Origin: Prauserella isguenensis
GTDB lineage: Bacteria; Actinomycetota; Actinomycetes; Mycobacteriales; Pseudonocardiaceae
Length of the DNA stretch: 64,000 nt
Direction of reading: 5' to 3'
Assembly (NCBI RefSeq): GCF_014191605.1
Contig: NZ_JACHWU010000003.1
Coordinates: 62,001 to 126,000 of the forward strand
Position 1 is the stretch's first letter, and every line of letters begins with the position of its first letter. Below the pieces are notes generated by a model. It was not told where the DNA came from. It saw nothing but the letters and a program-made list of their open reading frames with translations, and did no database searches. Below are positions 44,533 through 53,484 of the stretch, piece after piece. A program made the position numbers and the translations under genes.

Positions 44533-45222
44533 ATGCCTCAACGTGAACCGACGCTGTCCGAGCGCCTCGCCGACGACATCGTCGACATCATCCGCACCGA
44601 CCGGCTGGTTCCGGGCGACGCGCTGGCGTCGTCGCGCGAGCTGGCGCGCCGCTTCGCCGTCACCACGCCGACGGTGCGGGAGGCGTTGCGCCGCCTCGAA
44701 GCCACGGGCGCCGTCGAGTTTCGGCACGGTTCGGGCACGTACGTCGGCTCGGGCATCGACCGCAGGTTGCTGGCCAACCCGCACCGCCCGGGAATCGATC
44801 GGGACGCCGTGCTGGAACTCGTTGAGGCACGCCTCGTCGTGGAACCCTCGATCGCCGCCGCGGCCGCCGACGCCCGCGAGTCCGACGGCCTCGCCCAGCT
44901 CGACCGCGCCGTGACCAACGCGCTCGAACCACAGCAGGGCAGCGAGCGGCCGGCCGTGCACTTCCACGTGGCACTCGCGGCGACGGCGGGCAACACACTC
45001 CTGCGGGAGACCGTCGAAGCCCTGCTGCACGTCCGGGTACGGGAGCAGATCGAGATCCGTCACAGCTACGACGACCGCGGGCGCGACCATGCCGAGCACC
45101 AGCAGATCCTCGCCGCCGTTCGCGCGGGCGACGCCGAGCAGGCACGGGCATTGACCCACGAGCACCTGGTGTCCATTCGCGACGTCGTCCGGTCCGCCGA
45201 TCTGCCGGAGCGTGACCGATGA
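44533..45222 (+). CDS. GntR-family transcriptional regulator (FadR/FCD subfamily)
   Basis: 229 residues. N-terminal winged helix (SRELARRFAVTTPTVREALRRLEATGAV) and C-terminal helical FCD ligand domain (FHVALAATAGNTLL, EHQQILAAVRAGD). It has no ribosome site; the palindrome described at 44514-44532 touches its ATG. It overlaps the creatininase-family gene by four bases, so it controls its own operon. Confidence 0.88.
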   Translation: MPQREPTLSERLADDIVDIIRTDRLVPGDALASSRELARRFAVTTPTVREALRRLEATGAVEFRHGSGTYVGSGIDRRLLANPHRPGIDRDAVLELVEARLVVEPSIAAAAADARESDGLAQLDRAVTNALEPQQGSERPAVHFHVALAATAGNTLLRETVEALLHVRVREQIEIRHSYDDRGRDHAEHQQILAAVRAGDAEQARALTHEHLVSIRDVVRSADLPERDR

Positions 45223-45980
45223 ACACCCTACGACTCGCGGAGTTGACGACCGAGGACGCCGAGCGTGCCGTCACCGCGAGCCCACTCGTGCTCCTGCCCG
45301 CGGGTGCCTTCGAACAGCACGGCCCCGGCCTGCCGCTGTCCACCGACCTGGTCCGCGCGGACCGGATCGCCGAGCTCGTCGCCGCGGAACTCGACGGCCG
45401 CGCGCTGCTCGGGCCGTCGCTTCCGGTCGGTGTGTCGCCGCACCACCTCGCGTTCGCGGGCACCGTCTCGCTCACCACCACGACCTTCGCCGCCGTCGTG
45501 CGGGAGTACGTGGAAAGCCTGCACCGGCACGGCTGGCGCAAGATCCTCGTCGTCAACGGCCACGGCGGCAACAACGCGTCGCTGAGCACGGTCGCCCAGG
45601 ACCTGCTGGTCACCCATCCCGACCTCGGGTTCGCCTGGACGCCGCTGACCCCGCTCGCCTCGGACGTCGTCGCGGATATGGACGTCAGCGAGGTGCACGG
45701 GCACAGCGGCGAAGCCGAAACCGCCCAGCTGCGCAGACTGGCACCCGAGCTCGTACACGAGAAGCGACTGGTGCCGGGGACCACCCGGCGCGCCGAGCTG
45801 GACTCGCTCGGCACCTTGTCGCGGCAGGCCGCGATCACGTTCCCCGTGACCTACGACCGGCTCAGCCGCAACGGCGTCCTGGGAGATCCCCGTCGCGCCG
45901 CGGCCGGGCACGGAAAGTCCCTTGTGGACGCGATCGTCGCCCGCATCGCCGGCTTCGCCGAGGAGTGGCTGGCGAGCTGA
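45219..45980 (+). CDS. Creatininase-family amidohydrolase
   Basis: 253 residues, normal length. Metal-site motifs: PAGAFEQHGPGLPLSTD near 25-40, VNGHGGNNAS near 110-120 and EVHGHSGEAET near 155. The family includes creatininase, FAPy formamide hydrolase and MftE; each cleaves an amide or peptide bond. Mycofactocin genes are absent, so MftE is unlikely. Overlaps the GntR gene by four bases. Together with the AbgT-type transporter downstream, amide hydrolysis is a sensible guess. Confidence 0.85.
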   Translation: MNTLRLAELTTEDAERAVTASPLVLLPAGAFEQHGPGLPLSTDLVRADRIAELVAAELDGRALLGPSLPVGVSPHHLAFAGTVSLTTTTFAAVVREYVESLHRHGWRKILVVNGHGGNNASLSTVAQDLLVTHPDLGFAWTPLTPLASDVVADMDVSEVHGHSGEAETAQLRRLAPELVHEKRLVPGTTRRAELDSLGTLSRQAAITFPVTYDRLSRNGVLGDPRRAAAGHGKSLVDAIVARIAGFAEEWLAS

Positions 45981-46096
45981 TCCGCATCACCCTCCGACGA
46001 CGGCACGCGAGGAGTGTCGCCGCTACCCCCGCATGTCCTGGCACGGGCACGCACATCGGCCGTCGACGACGCCGACCGACCGAAAGGGAACCCGCC

Positions 46097-47050
46097 ATGA
46101 GAGTCCGGCTCTCCGGTCTCGCGACGGCACTCGCCGCCGCCTGCACCGTTACCGTCCTCGTCACGCCTGCCGCCGGGGCGGGCGAACCCGACCGCAGGCA
46201 GGCATCGGCGGGTTGCGGGAACGCCGCGCCGCAACGCCCCGGCACGAGTCGGGACCACACCATCGGCAGCGGCGGCCTCGACCGCACGTACCGACTGCAC
46301 CTTCCGGACGGGTACGACGCCGCCCGCCCCTGGCCGGTCGTCCTCGCCTTCCACGGCAGAGGCAACGATGCCGTGCGCACCGAGGCGTTCTCCAAGCTGT
46401 CCGCGCTGCCGGCCGTGGTCGTCTACCCCAACGGTGCCGTGGGACTCGGCGACGGTGAGCGACAGGCTTGGCAGGGTGCACCCTACTCGGCGCCCGGCGT
46501 GGACGACGTCGCCTTCACCGCAGACCTGCTGGATCGCCTGGAGCGGGACCTGTGCGTCGACACGGGCCGCGTGTACGCGACCGGCAAGTCCAACGGGGGT
46601 GGCTTCACCGGCCTGCTCGCCTGCCGGATGTCCGACCGCATCGCTGCAGTCGCGCCCGTCGCCGGCGCGTTCTATCCGGGCACCCGCGAAGCCTGTGCCC
46701 CGGACAGGGCCGTGCCCGTGATCGAGTTCCACGGCACCGGCGACTCGACGATCCCGTACGCCGGTGACTCCGACCGCGAACTGCCGCCGGTCCCCGACTG
46801 GGTCGCGGGCTGGGCCGCACGGGACGACTGTCGTGCGAGGCCCGCCACCCGGCGGATCGAGCCCGACATCACGATCACCCGCCACGCCGGGTGCGACGAG
46901 GGTGCGCAGGTGCATCACGTCGCCGTGACCGGCGGCGGGCACACCTGGCCCGGCGCCGACTCCTACAGCGGCGGGGGACGCACGACCCAGACCATCGAGG
47001 CGCACGAGGTGCTGTGGCGCTTCGTGAGCCGACACCGGCTCGCCCCGTGA
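46097..47050 (+). CDS. Secreted CE1/PHB-depolymerase-like esterase
   Basis: 317 residues. Sec signal peptide at 1-29 (LSGLATALAAACTVTVLVTPAAGAG). Esterase motif GKSNGGG around residue 158 with the nucleophile serine, AFHGRGND oxyanion loop, and GGHTWPGADS with the catalytic histidine, the pattern of the polyhydroxybutyrate depolymerase/feruloyl esterase (LpqC, CE1) family. Several paired cysteines fit an exported enzyme. GAAAGGGA precedes the ATG. Its ten-base gap to the AbgT gene indicates cotranscription; it could release an ester- or amide-bound substrate outside the cell. Confidence 0.85.
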   Translation: MRVRLSGLATALAAACTVTVLVTPAAGAGEPDRRQASAGCGNAAPQRPGTSRDHTIGSGGLDRTYRLHLPDGYDAARPWPVVLAFHGRGNDAVRTEAFSKLSALPAVVVYPNGAVGLGDGERQAWQGAPYSAPGVDDVAFTADLLDRLERDLCVDTGRVYATGKSNGGGFTGLLACRMSDRIAAVAPVAGAFYPGTREACAPDRAVPVIEFHGTGDSTIPYAGDSDRELPPVPDWVAGWAARDDCRARPATRRIEPDITITRHAGCDEGAQVHHVAVTGGGHTWPGADSYSGGGRTTQTIEAHEVLWRFVSRHRLAP

Positions 47051-47060
47051 GGAGCACGTG

Positions 47061-48608
47061 ATGACAGCGAAGGACACCGACACCATCGACGCCGGGCAAC
47101 GACTTCCCCGCATCGTGCGTGCGATGGGGGTCATCGAGCGCGCGGGCAACGCGCTACCCCACCCGTTCTGGCTGTTCTGGGTACTGGCGGCGATTCTCGC
47201 TGTCGCCAGTGCCGTGCTCGCCGGTCTCGACGTATCCGTGGTCTCCCCGGACAACGGCAGGACCGTGGCCGTACAGAACCTGCTCTCGGGCGACGGGCTC
47301 GCCATGGCCACGTCGACGATGATCGACAACTTCGCCGCGTTCCCTCCCATGGCCACGATCGTCGTCGTGATCATGGGTGTGGCCGTGGCCGAACGCAGCG
47401 GCTTCCTCGCCGCCCTGATGCGGGTCAGCGTTTCGCGGGTGCCCGCATCGTGGGTGGTGTTCGCCGTCGCATTCGCGGGAACCGCGTCGCACGTCGCCTC
47501 CGCAGCGGCCTACATCATCCTCGTGCCGCTCGGCGGACTCGCCTTCCGCGCAGTCGGGCGGTCACCGATCCTCGGCGTCGTCGTCGCCTACACCTCCATC
47601 GCCTCCGGTTACGACGCCAGCCCGATCCCCACGCCCAACGACGCGATCTTCGCCGGCATCACCACCGCCGCTGCACGTATCGTCAGCCCGGATGCCTACG
47701 TGTCTCCCGTGAGCAACTGGTTCTTCAACATCGCCTCGTCGCTCGTGCTGGCGATCGTCATCACGCTCGTCACGCGATTCCTGCTGAGCAAGCGCCCCGA
47801 TCTCGATCCGGACCCGGACGCAGAACTCGAGGACATCGCCACGCTCCAGCTGTCGGCCAGGGAGCGATCGGCCATGCGGCTCGCCGGTGCCGCGCTGCTG
47901 GTCGCCGTCATCGCGCTCACCGCACTCGTGCTTCCCGAGTCATCGCCACTGCGGGGCGAGGGCGGCAGCATCGTGGAGTCACCGTTGCTCGACGGTATCG
48001 CCGCCGTCGTCGCGTTCCTGTTCGGCATCGTCGGCATCGTCTACGGCACGCGCACGGGCACCATCACCAAACCCGCCGACGTCCCCGCACTGATGGTCGA
48101 GGGCCTGAAACAGATGGCGCCCGTGCTCGTACTGTTCTTCGCCATCGCCCAGTTCCTCGCCTACTTCGACTGGACACACGTCGGAGACGTGCTGTCGGTG
48201 AAGGCCGCCGAACTGCTCGAGACGTCGGGCCTGCCGATCGTCGTCGTGTTCCTACTGGTGCTCGCGCTGTTGACGGTCGTCAACATCCTCGTCACCAGCG
48301 GGTCGGCGATGTGGTCGATCGCGGCACCGGTGCTCGTACCGATGCTGCTGCTCGTGGACGTACCCGCCGAGACCACGCAGGCCCTGTTCCGCATCGCTGA
48401 CTCGGGGTCCACAGCGATCACGCCGATGAGCCCGTATTTCGTCATGGCGCTCGGTTTCCTCCAGCGCTACCGCAAGAACGCGGGCATCGGCACTCTGGCG
48501 TCGTACACATTGCCGCTCGCCGTGACGATGACGTGCGCGTGGACGCTGCTGTTCCTCCTGTGGTGGGCGTTGGGGATCCCGCTCGGGCCCGGAGCGCCCG
48601 TGCGGTGA
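47061..48608 (+). CDS. AbgT-family transporter
   Basis: 515 residues, about 12 membrane segments. Family pattern: FWLFWVLAAILAVASAVLAG at the start, AERSGFLAALMR, YTSIASGYDASPIPTPNDA and GLKQMAPVLVLFFAIAQFLAYF. AbgT carries p-aminobenzoyl-glutamate in E. coli; some members export antimetabolites. ATG 47061 is favoured over GTG 47058 by spacing to TGAGGAG. Last gene of the GntR operon. Substrate not determinable. Confidence 0.9.
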   Translation: MTAKDTDTIDAGQRLPRIVRAMGVIERAGNALPHPFWLFWVLAAILAVASAVLAGLDVSVVSPDNGRTVAVQNLLSGDGLAMATSTMIDNFAAFPPMATIVVVIMGVAVAERSGFLAALMRVSVSRVPASWVVFAVAFAGTASHVASAAAYIILVPLGGLAFRAVGRSPILGVVVAYTSIASGYDASPIPTPNDAIFAGITTAAARIVSPDAYVSPVSNWFFNIASSLVLAIVITLVTRFLLSKRPDLDPDPDAELEDIATLQLSARERSAMRLAGAALLVAVIALTALVLPESSPLRGEGGSIVESPLLDGIAAVVAFLFGIVGIVYGTRTGTITKPADVPALMVEGLKQMAPVLVLFFAIAQFLAYFDWTHVGDVLSVKAAELLETSGLPIVVVFLLVLALLTVVNILVTSGSAMWSIAAPVLVPMLLLVDVPAETTQALFRIADSGSTAITPMSPYFVMALGFLQRYRKNAGIGTLASYTLPLAVTMTCAWTLLFLLWWALGIPLGPGAPVR

Positions 48609-48649
48609 CGGTGCCCCCTCCGCGCCGGTGCGAGGACCCGCGGCCGGGC

Positions 48650-48731
48650 GCGGCCACAACACCGCGGCGGCCATAACACCGCGACGGCCACAGGGGAGCG
48701 GCCACAGCGGAGCGGCCGCTACAGCGGAGCC
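48650..48731. repeat. Degenerate tandem repeat at the hrpA 3' end
   Basis: Two copies of CGGCCAYAACACCGCG (near 48651 and 48669), followed by GGCCACAGGGGAGCG, GGCCACAGCGGAGCG and CGCTACAGCGGAGC. The last copy contains the hrpA stop codon on the minus strand. Imperfect but clearly iterated. Confidence 0.75.
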
Positions 48732-51700
48732 TTGTCGAGAGCCTTGACGATGCGCTTGACCGACACCGGATACGCGGTCTTGAGCGTCTGGGCGAAGAAG
48801 CTGATCCGCAGCTCCTCGATCATCCAGCGGATCTCGGCGAGTTCCGGGCTCGGCTCGGTACGCGGCGGCACCTCGTCGAGCACGGCCCGGTACTCGTCGT
48901 GCAGCCAGGCGATCTCGCGCAGCCGTTCCATGTCCCGCGCCGGGTCGCCGGGCAGCTTCTCCAGCCTGCGTCCGATGCCCCGCACGTACCGCACCAGGTC
49001 AGGCAGCCGGTCGTAGCCGGTCGCGGTCACGAAACCGTCGTACACCAGCGAGTCCAGATGTGCGCGGGCGTCGGCCAGGGACTCCGCGATCGCCGGTCCG
49101 GCCATGTCGGAGAGGGTGGCTTCGACCTCGTGCACTTCGGCGAGGATCTTCTCCACCTCTCCCAGCACGGTGAGCACGGTCGGGTTGAGTCGCTGCCCCA
49201 CCGCCTTCACCAGTGTCGGGAACTCCGCCTCGTCCCGTACGGGACCGCCCGCCTCGGCGATCAGCTTGTCCACCGCACAGTCGACGCAGTCCTCGAGCAG
49301 TCCCTGCACCCCGCCGTGAGGGTTGCGGGCAAGCACGAGCTTGGCCCGGTTTCCGAGGTTACGGTTGATGTACTTCATCGGCGACGGCAGATTGAGCCGC
49401 ACGAGCTTGCGCGTTCCGGTCCGCATCGCCGAGACCTGCTGGCCAGGGGTGTCGAGCATCCGCACCGCGACCGTGTCGCCCTCGTCCACCAAGGCGGGGT
49501 AGGCCTTGACCGCGTGCCCGCGGCGTTCCGCCTCGAACACCTCCGGCAGCGTGCCGAACGCCGCCGTGGTCAGGCCACCCTGTTCGACGTCGTCGGCCGC
49601 CGCGGAGATCGTCTCCCGGACCCGGTCGCCCAGCCGGTCGCGCAGCGCCTCGAGGTCCTTGCCCTCGGCCACCGTCGCACGTTTCTCGTCGACGATGCGA
49701 AACGTCATCCGCAGGTGTTCCGGCACCGCGTCCGGCGCCCACTCCCCGGTCGGCACCGGGACGCCGCGCAGTCGTTCCAACTCGGAACTCAGCACCTCGA
49801 GCAGCGGCCCCTGAGACGGGTCCACATGCGACAGCACGTCCCGCGCGGTGTCGGGAGCTGGAACGAAATTACGCCGGGTCGCCTTCGGCAGCGATTTGAT
49901 CAGTGCCGTCACGAGCCCCTCCCGAAGTCCGGGGACCTGCCAGTCGAATCCCTCGGCGGTCACCTGGTTCAGCACCGGGAGTGGAATGTGGACGGTGACG
50001 CCGTCGGCGTCGGCTCCCGGTTCGAACTGGTACGTCAACGGAAGCCGCAGCTCGCCCTGCTGCCAAGTGTCCGGATAGTCGGTGGCGCGCACCTCGTCGG
50101 AGGTGGCGTTGATGAGCATCGCCTTCTCGAAGTTCAGCAGATCCGGATCGCTGCGCGAGGCCTTCTTCCACCACGCGTCGAAGTGCCGGCCCGACACCAC
50201 GTCGGCGGGGATCCGCTCGTCGTAGAACGCGAACAGCGTCTCGTCGTCGACGAGGATGTCCCGCCGGCGCGCACGATTCTCCAGCTCCTCGACCTCGTCG
50301 AGAAGTGCTCGGTTCTGGTGGAAGAACCGGTGCCGCGTGTCCCAGTCACCGTCGACGAGCGCGCGGCGGATGAACAGCTCCCGCGAGACCTCCGGGTCGA
50401 TCCGGCCGTAGTTCACCTTGCGGCCCGCGACGAGCGGAACGCCGTACAGCGTCACGCGCTCGGAGGCCATCACCGCCGCCTGTTTGCGCTCCCAGTGCGG
50501 TTCCGAATACGTGCGTTTGACCAGATGCTGCGCCAGCGGCTCGATCCACTCGGGCTCCACCCTCGCATTGACCCGTGCCCACAACCGGGACGTCTCGACC
50601 AGCTCGGCCGAGGCGATCCAGCGCGGCTGCTTCTTGAACAGCGCAGACCCGGGGAACACCGAGAACCGCGTACCCCGCGCGCCCAGGTAGTCGCCCTTCT
50701 CGGGGTCCTTCAGCCCGATGTGCGACAGCAGCCCCGCGAGCAGCGAGGTGTGGATGCGCTGGGGGTCGCCGGGGACGCTGTTGAGCGTGATGTCGAGCGG
50801 CTTGAGCAACTGCCGCAGCTGGCTGTAGACGTCCTGCCACTCGCGCACGCGCAGGTGGTTCAGATACTCCGCGCGGCACAGTTTGCGGAACTGGTTGCCC
50901 GACAGTTCCTTCTGCTTCTCGCGCAGGTAGTTCCATAGGTTCAGGTACGCCAGGAAGTCCGAGTCCTTGTCGCGGAAGCGCGCGTGCTGCTGCCCGGCGG
51001 CCTCCTTGTGCTCCGCGGGCCGCTCTCGCGGATCCTGAATGGACAGACCGGCCGCGATGATCATCACCTCGCGCACGCAGCCGTTCTGGGCGCCTTCGAG
51101 GATCATCCGGCCGAGCCGGGGGTCGACGGGCAACTGCGCCAGCCGTGTACCGACCGGCGTCAGTCTCCCCTTCTGCGTGTCGAGCGCGCCGAGCTCCTGC
51201 AACAGCTGCACGCCCGCGGTGACCTGCCTGCGGTCCGGCGGTTCCACGAACGGGAACGCCGCCACGTCACCCAGGCCCAGCGAGGTCATCTGCAGAATCA
51301 CCGACGCCAGGTTGGTGCGCAGGATCTCCGGGTCGGTGAATTCCGGCCGGGCATCGAAGTCGTCCTCGGAGTACAGCCGGATGCAGATACCGTCCGAGGT
51401 GCGGCCGCATCGGCCCTTGCGCTGGTTCGCCGACGCCTGTGACACCGGTTCGATCGGCAGCCGCTGCACCTTCGTGCGGTGGCTGTAGCGGGAGATGCGT
51501 GCCGTTCCGGGGTCGACGACGTACTTGATGCCGGGCACGGTCAGCGACGTCTCCGCGACGTTGGTGGCGACGACGATGCGCCTGCCCGTGTGCCGCTGGA
51601 ACACCCGGTGCTGGTCCGCAGCCGACAGTCGGGCGTACAGCGGCACCACCTCGGTGTTCGGCAGCTCCATCGCCTCCAGCGCGTCGCCGGCGTCGCGGAT

Positions 51701-52660
51701 CTCGCGCTCCCCCGAGGCGAACACCAGGATGTCCCCCGGACCCTCGGCGACCAGCTCCCGCACGGCGTCGGTGATCGCCTGCGTCTGGTCGCGCTCCGAA
51801 TCGGCGTCGGGGTCGTCCGGGTCGACCACCGGTCGGTACCGCACCTCGACCGGGTACGTCCGCCCCGAGACCTCCAGCACCGGCGCGGGCTCACCGTCCG
51901 CGCCCGCGAAGTGCCGGGCGAACCGGTCCGGGTCGATCGTGGCCGAGGTGATGATCACCTTGAGGTCCGGCCGCTTCGGCAGCAGCTGCTTGAGGTAGCC
52001 GAGCAGGAAGTCGATGTTGAGGCTGCGTTCGTGCGCCTCGTCGATGATCAGGACCTCGTACTGCCGCAGCATCCGGTCGCGTGCGATCTCCGCCAGCAGG
52101 ATGCCGTCGGTCATCACCTTGAGGAGCGTCTCGTCGCTCGAGCTGTCGGTGAACCGCACCTTGTACCCGACGGCCGCGCCGAGCTCGGTCTTCACCTCAC
52201 TCGCCACCCGCTCCGCAACGGTGCGCGCCGCGAGCCGCCGCGGCTGGGTGTGCCCGATCTGCCCACGTACGCCCAGCCCGAGGTCGAGACAGATCTTCGG
52301 CAGCTGCGTCGTCTTCCCCGAACCGGTCTCGCCCGCCACGATCACGACCTGGTTGTCGCGGATCGCCTCGGCGATGTCCTCCGCTCGCCCGCTGACCGGC
52401 AGCTGCTCGGGGTAGGCGATGTGCGGCACCGCCGCACGGCGCCTGCGCACCCGCTCCTCTCCCCTGTCGATGTCGGCGGAGATCTCCGCGGCGACCGAGG
52501 CGAGCTTGTCCGGCGTCGCCTTTCGGGACTTGCGGGCGCCGTCGATCCGGCGCCGCACCCGGTGGGCGTCGCCGATGGTCAGACCGGACAGCCGCGGGCG
52601 CAGCTCTTCGAGGGGGGAACGTGCACACATACCGTCGGCCAGCTTACCGGGCGCGCTCAC
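48719..52660 (-). CDS. hrpA: ATP-dependent RNA helicase HrpA
   Basis: 1313 residues, full family length. DEAH helicase core: GETGSGKTTQLP (Walker A, near residue 115), DEAHERSLN (Walker B), SATI, then the HA2/OB-fold domains and a long C-terminal DUF3418 domain (residues about 730-1310). It works on RNA, and in E. coli helps resolve stalled ribosomes. GTG 52660 is supported by GGGAGG six bases upstream; ATG 52630 is an alternative. The stop codon lies inside a repeat block. Confidence 0.95.
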   Translation of the reverse strand: MSAPGKLADGMCARSPLEELRPRLSGLTIGDAHRVRRRIDGARKSRKATPDKLASVAAEISADIDRGEERVRRRRAAVPHIAYPEQLPVSGRAEDIAEAIRDNQVVIVAGETGSGKTTQLPKICLDLGLGVRGQIGHTQPRRLAARTVAERVASEVKTELGAAVGYKVRFTDSSSDETLLKVMTDGILLAEIARDRMLRQYEVLIIDEAHERSLNIDFLLGYLKQLLPKRPDLKVIITSATIDPDRFARHFAGADGEPAPVLEVSGRTYPVEVRYRPVVDPDDPDADSERDQTQAITDAVRELVAEGPGDILVFASGEREIRDAGDALEAMELPNTEVVPLYARLSAADQHRVFQRHTGRRIVVATNVAETSLTVPGIKYVVDPGTARISRYSHRTKVQRLPIEPVSQASANQRKGRCGRTSDGICIRLYSEDDFDARPEFTDPEILRTNLASVILQMTSLGLGDVAAFPFVEPPDRRQVTAGVQLLQELGALDTQKGRLTPVGTRLAQLPVDPRLGRMILEGAQNGCVREVMIIAAGLSIQDPRERPAEHKEAAGQQHARFRDKDSDFLAYLNLWNYLREKQKELSGNQFRKLCRAEYLNHLRVREWQDVYSQLRQLLKPLDITLNSVPGDPQRIHTSLLAGLLSHIGLKDPEKGDYLGARGTRFSVFPGSALFKKQPRWIASAELVETSRLWARVNARVEPEWIEPLAQHLVKRTYSEPHWERKQAAVMASERVTLYGVPLVAGRKVNYGRIDPEVSRELFIRRALVDGDWDTRHRFFHQNRALLDEVEELENRARRRDILVDDETLFAFYDERIPADVVSGRHFDAWWKKASRSDPDLLNFEKAMLINATSDEVRATDYPDTWQQGELRLPLTYQFEPGADADGVTVHIPLPVLNQVTAEGFDWQVPGLREGLVTALIKSLPKATRRNFVPAPDTARDVLSHVDPSQGPLLEVLSSELERLRGVPVPTGEWAPDAVPEHLRMTFRIVDEKRATVAEGKDLEALRDRLGDRVRETISAAADDVEQGGLTTAAFGTLPEVFEAERRGHAVKAYPALVDEGDTVAVRMLDTPGQQVSAMRTGTRKLVRLNLPSPMKYINRNLGNRAKLVLARNPHGGVQGLLEDCVDCAVDKLIAEAGGPVRDEAEFPTLVKAVGQRLNPTVLTVLGEVEKILAEVHEVEATLSDMAGPAIAESLADARAHLDSLVYDGFVTATGYDRLPDLVRYVRGIGRRLEKLPGDPARDMERLREIAWLHDEYRAVLDEVPPRTEPSPELAEIRWMIEELRISFFAQTLKTAYPVSVKRIVKALDKAPL

Positions 52661-52819
52661 ACCGATCCTCCCGATTATCCGGACTCCGGCGGCGGGCCCC
52701 CACGACGAGTCCGCACGGCCCCTCTAGGCTGCGCGTATCCCCACACACGCACACTCGGCGCGTGTCCGAGGCCCGTGCCGGGCCCGGCACGGGCGAAGGC
52801 GAACGGAAGGCAGCGGGAC

Positions 52820-53482
52820 GTGAGGAAGTTCCTCCCGGGAGTCGTCGTGGTCGTCGCGGCGCTGGCGGGACTCGGCGGGTGCACCGGCACGTCGGAGCCC
52901 CGCCTGGCAGCGCACGCGCAGCCGGTCACGACGACCGAGCAGATCACCGTGGACCCCTTCACCGATGCGGGCGAACCCGACCCCGGCCTGGACGTCGTCG
53001 AGAAGGGCCAGGGCAACTGCTGGCAGTCCTGGGTCAGCATCACCACGGCCGACGCCCGCCGCTGCGCACCCCTGCTCAAGGGCGCCGAACACACGTCGCA
53101 GGAGGTGCACGACCCGTGCTACCTGCACGTGCGGTCGGGGCCGGACCGGGCGATCTGCATCCAGAATCCGACCACCGGCGAGGCGACGGGCTTCGAGGTC
53201 GTCGAGGACACCGGTCCCGCGCCGGAGGAGACGCAACGCCACCGGCCGTGGTTCCTCGAACTCGCCGACGGCCGCCACTGCGTGCTGTTCCCCGGTGCCG
53301 ACGATCCCGACTCCACCGAGGAAGACCCCACCTACGGGTGCGGTCGGAACGATTACCTGTACGGCATGCCGGACACCGCGAACCGCGTGTGGACGATCGC
53401 CAACCGCCACGGCGAGGCCGAGGAGCGCACCGAACCCGGCCCTCGGCTCGACGAGGTGCCCATCCGGACGGCGTGGTTCTGA
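52820..53482 (+). CDS. Six-cysteine secreted lipoprotein, copy 1 (unknown function)
   Basis: 220 residues. Signal peptide VRKFLPGVVVVVAALAGLGGC with lipobox LGGC. Mature part has six further cysteines (NCWQS, RRCAP, DPCYL, AICIQ, RHCVL, YGCGR), likely three disulfides, and ends with VWTIANRHG and IRTAWF. Not a family I recognise; it is paralogous to the next gene. Probably anchored outside the membrane. GTG 52820 has GGAAGG upstream. Confidence 0.75.
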   Translation: MRKFLPGVVVVVAALAGLGGCTGTSEPRLAAHAQPVTTTEQITVDPFTDAGEPDPGLDVVEKGQGNCWQSWVSITTADARRCAPLLKGAEHTSQEVHDPCYLHVRSGPDRAICIQNPTTGEATGFEVVEDTGPAPEETQRHRPWFLELADGRHCVLFPGADDPDSTEEDPTYGCGRNDYLYGMPDTANRVWTIANRHGEAEERTEPGPRLDEVPIRTAWF

Positions 53483-53484
53483 CC

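Noticed and set aside
45219-45980. MftE of mycofactocin biosynthesis
   Set aside because: No mftA, mftB or mftC nearby; only the general creatininase fold is visible.
48899-50938. A long plus-strand open frame inside hrpA
   Set aside because: Low-complexity antisense translation; the helicase on the other strand is certain.
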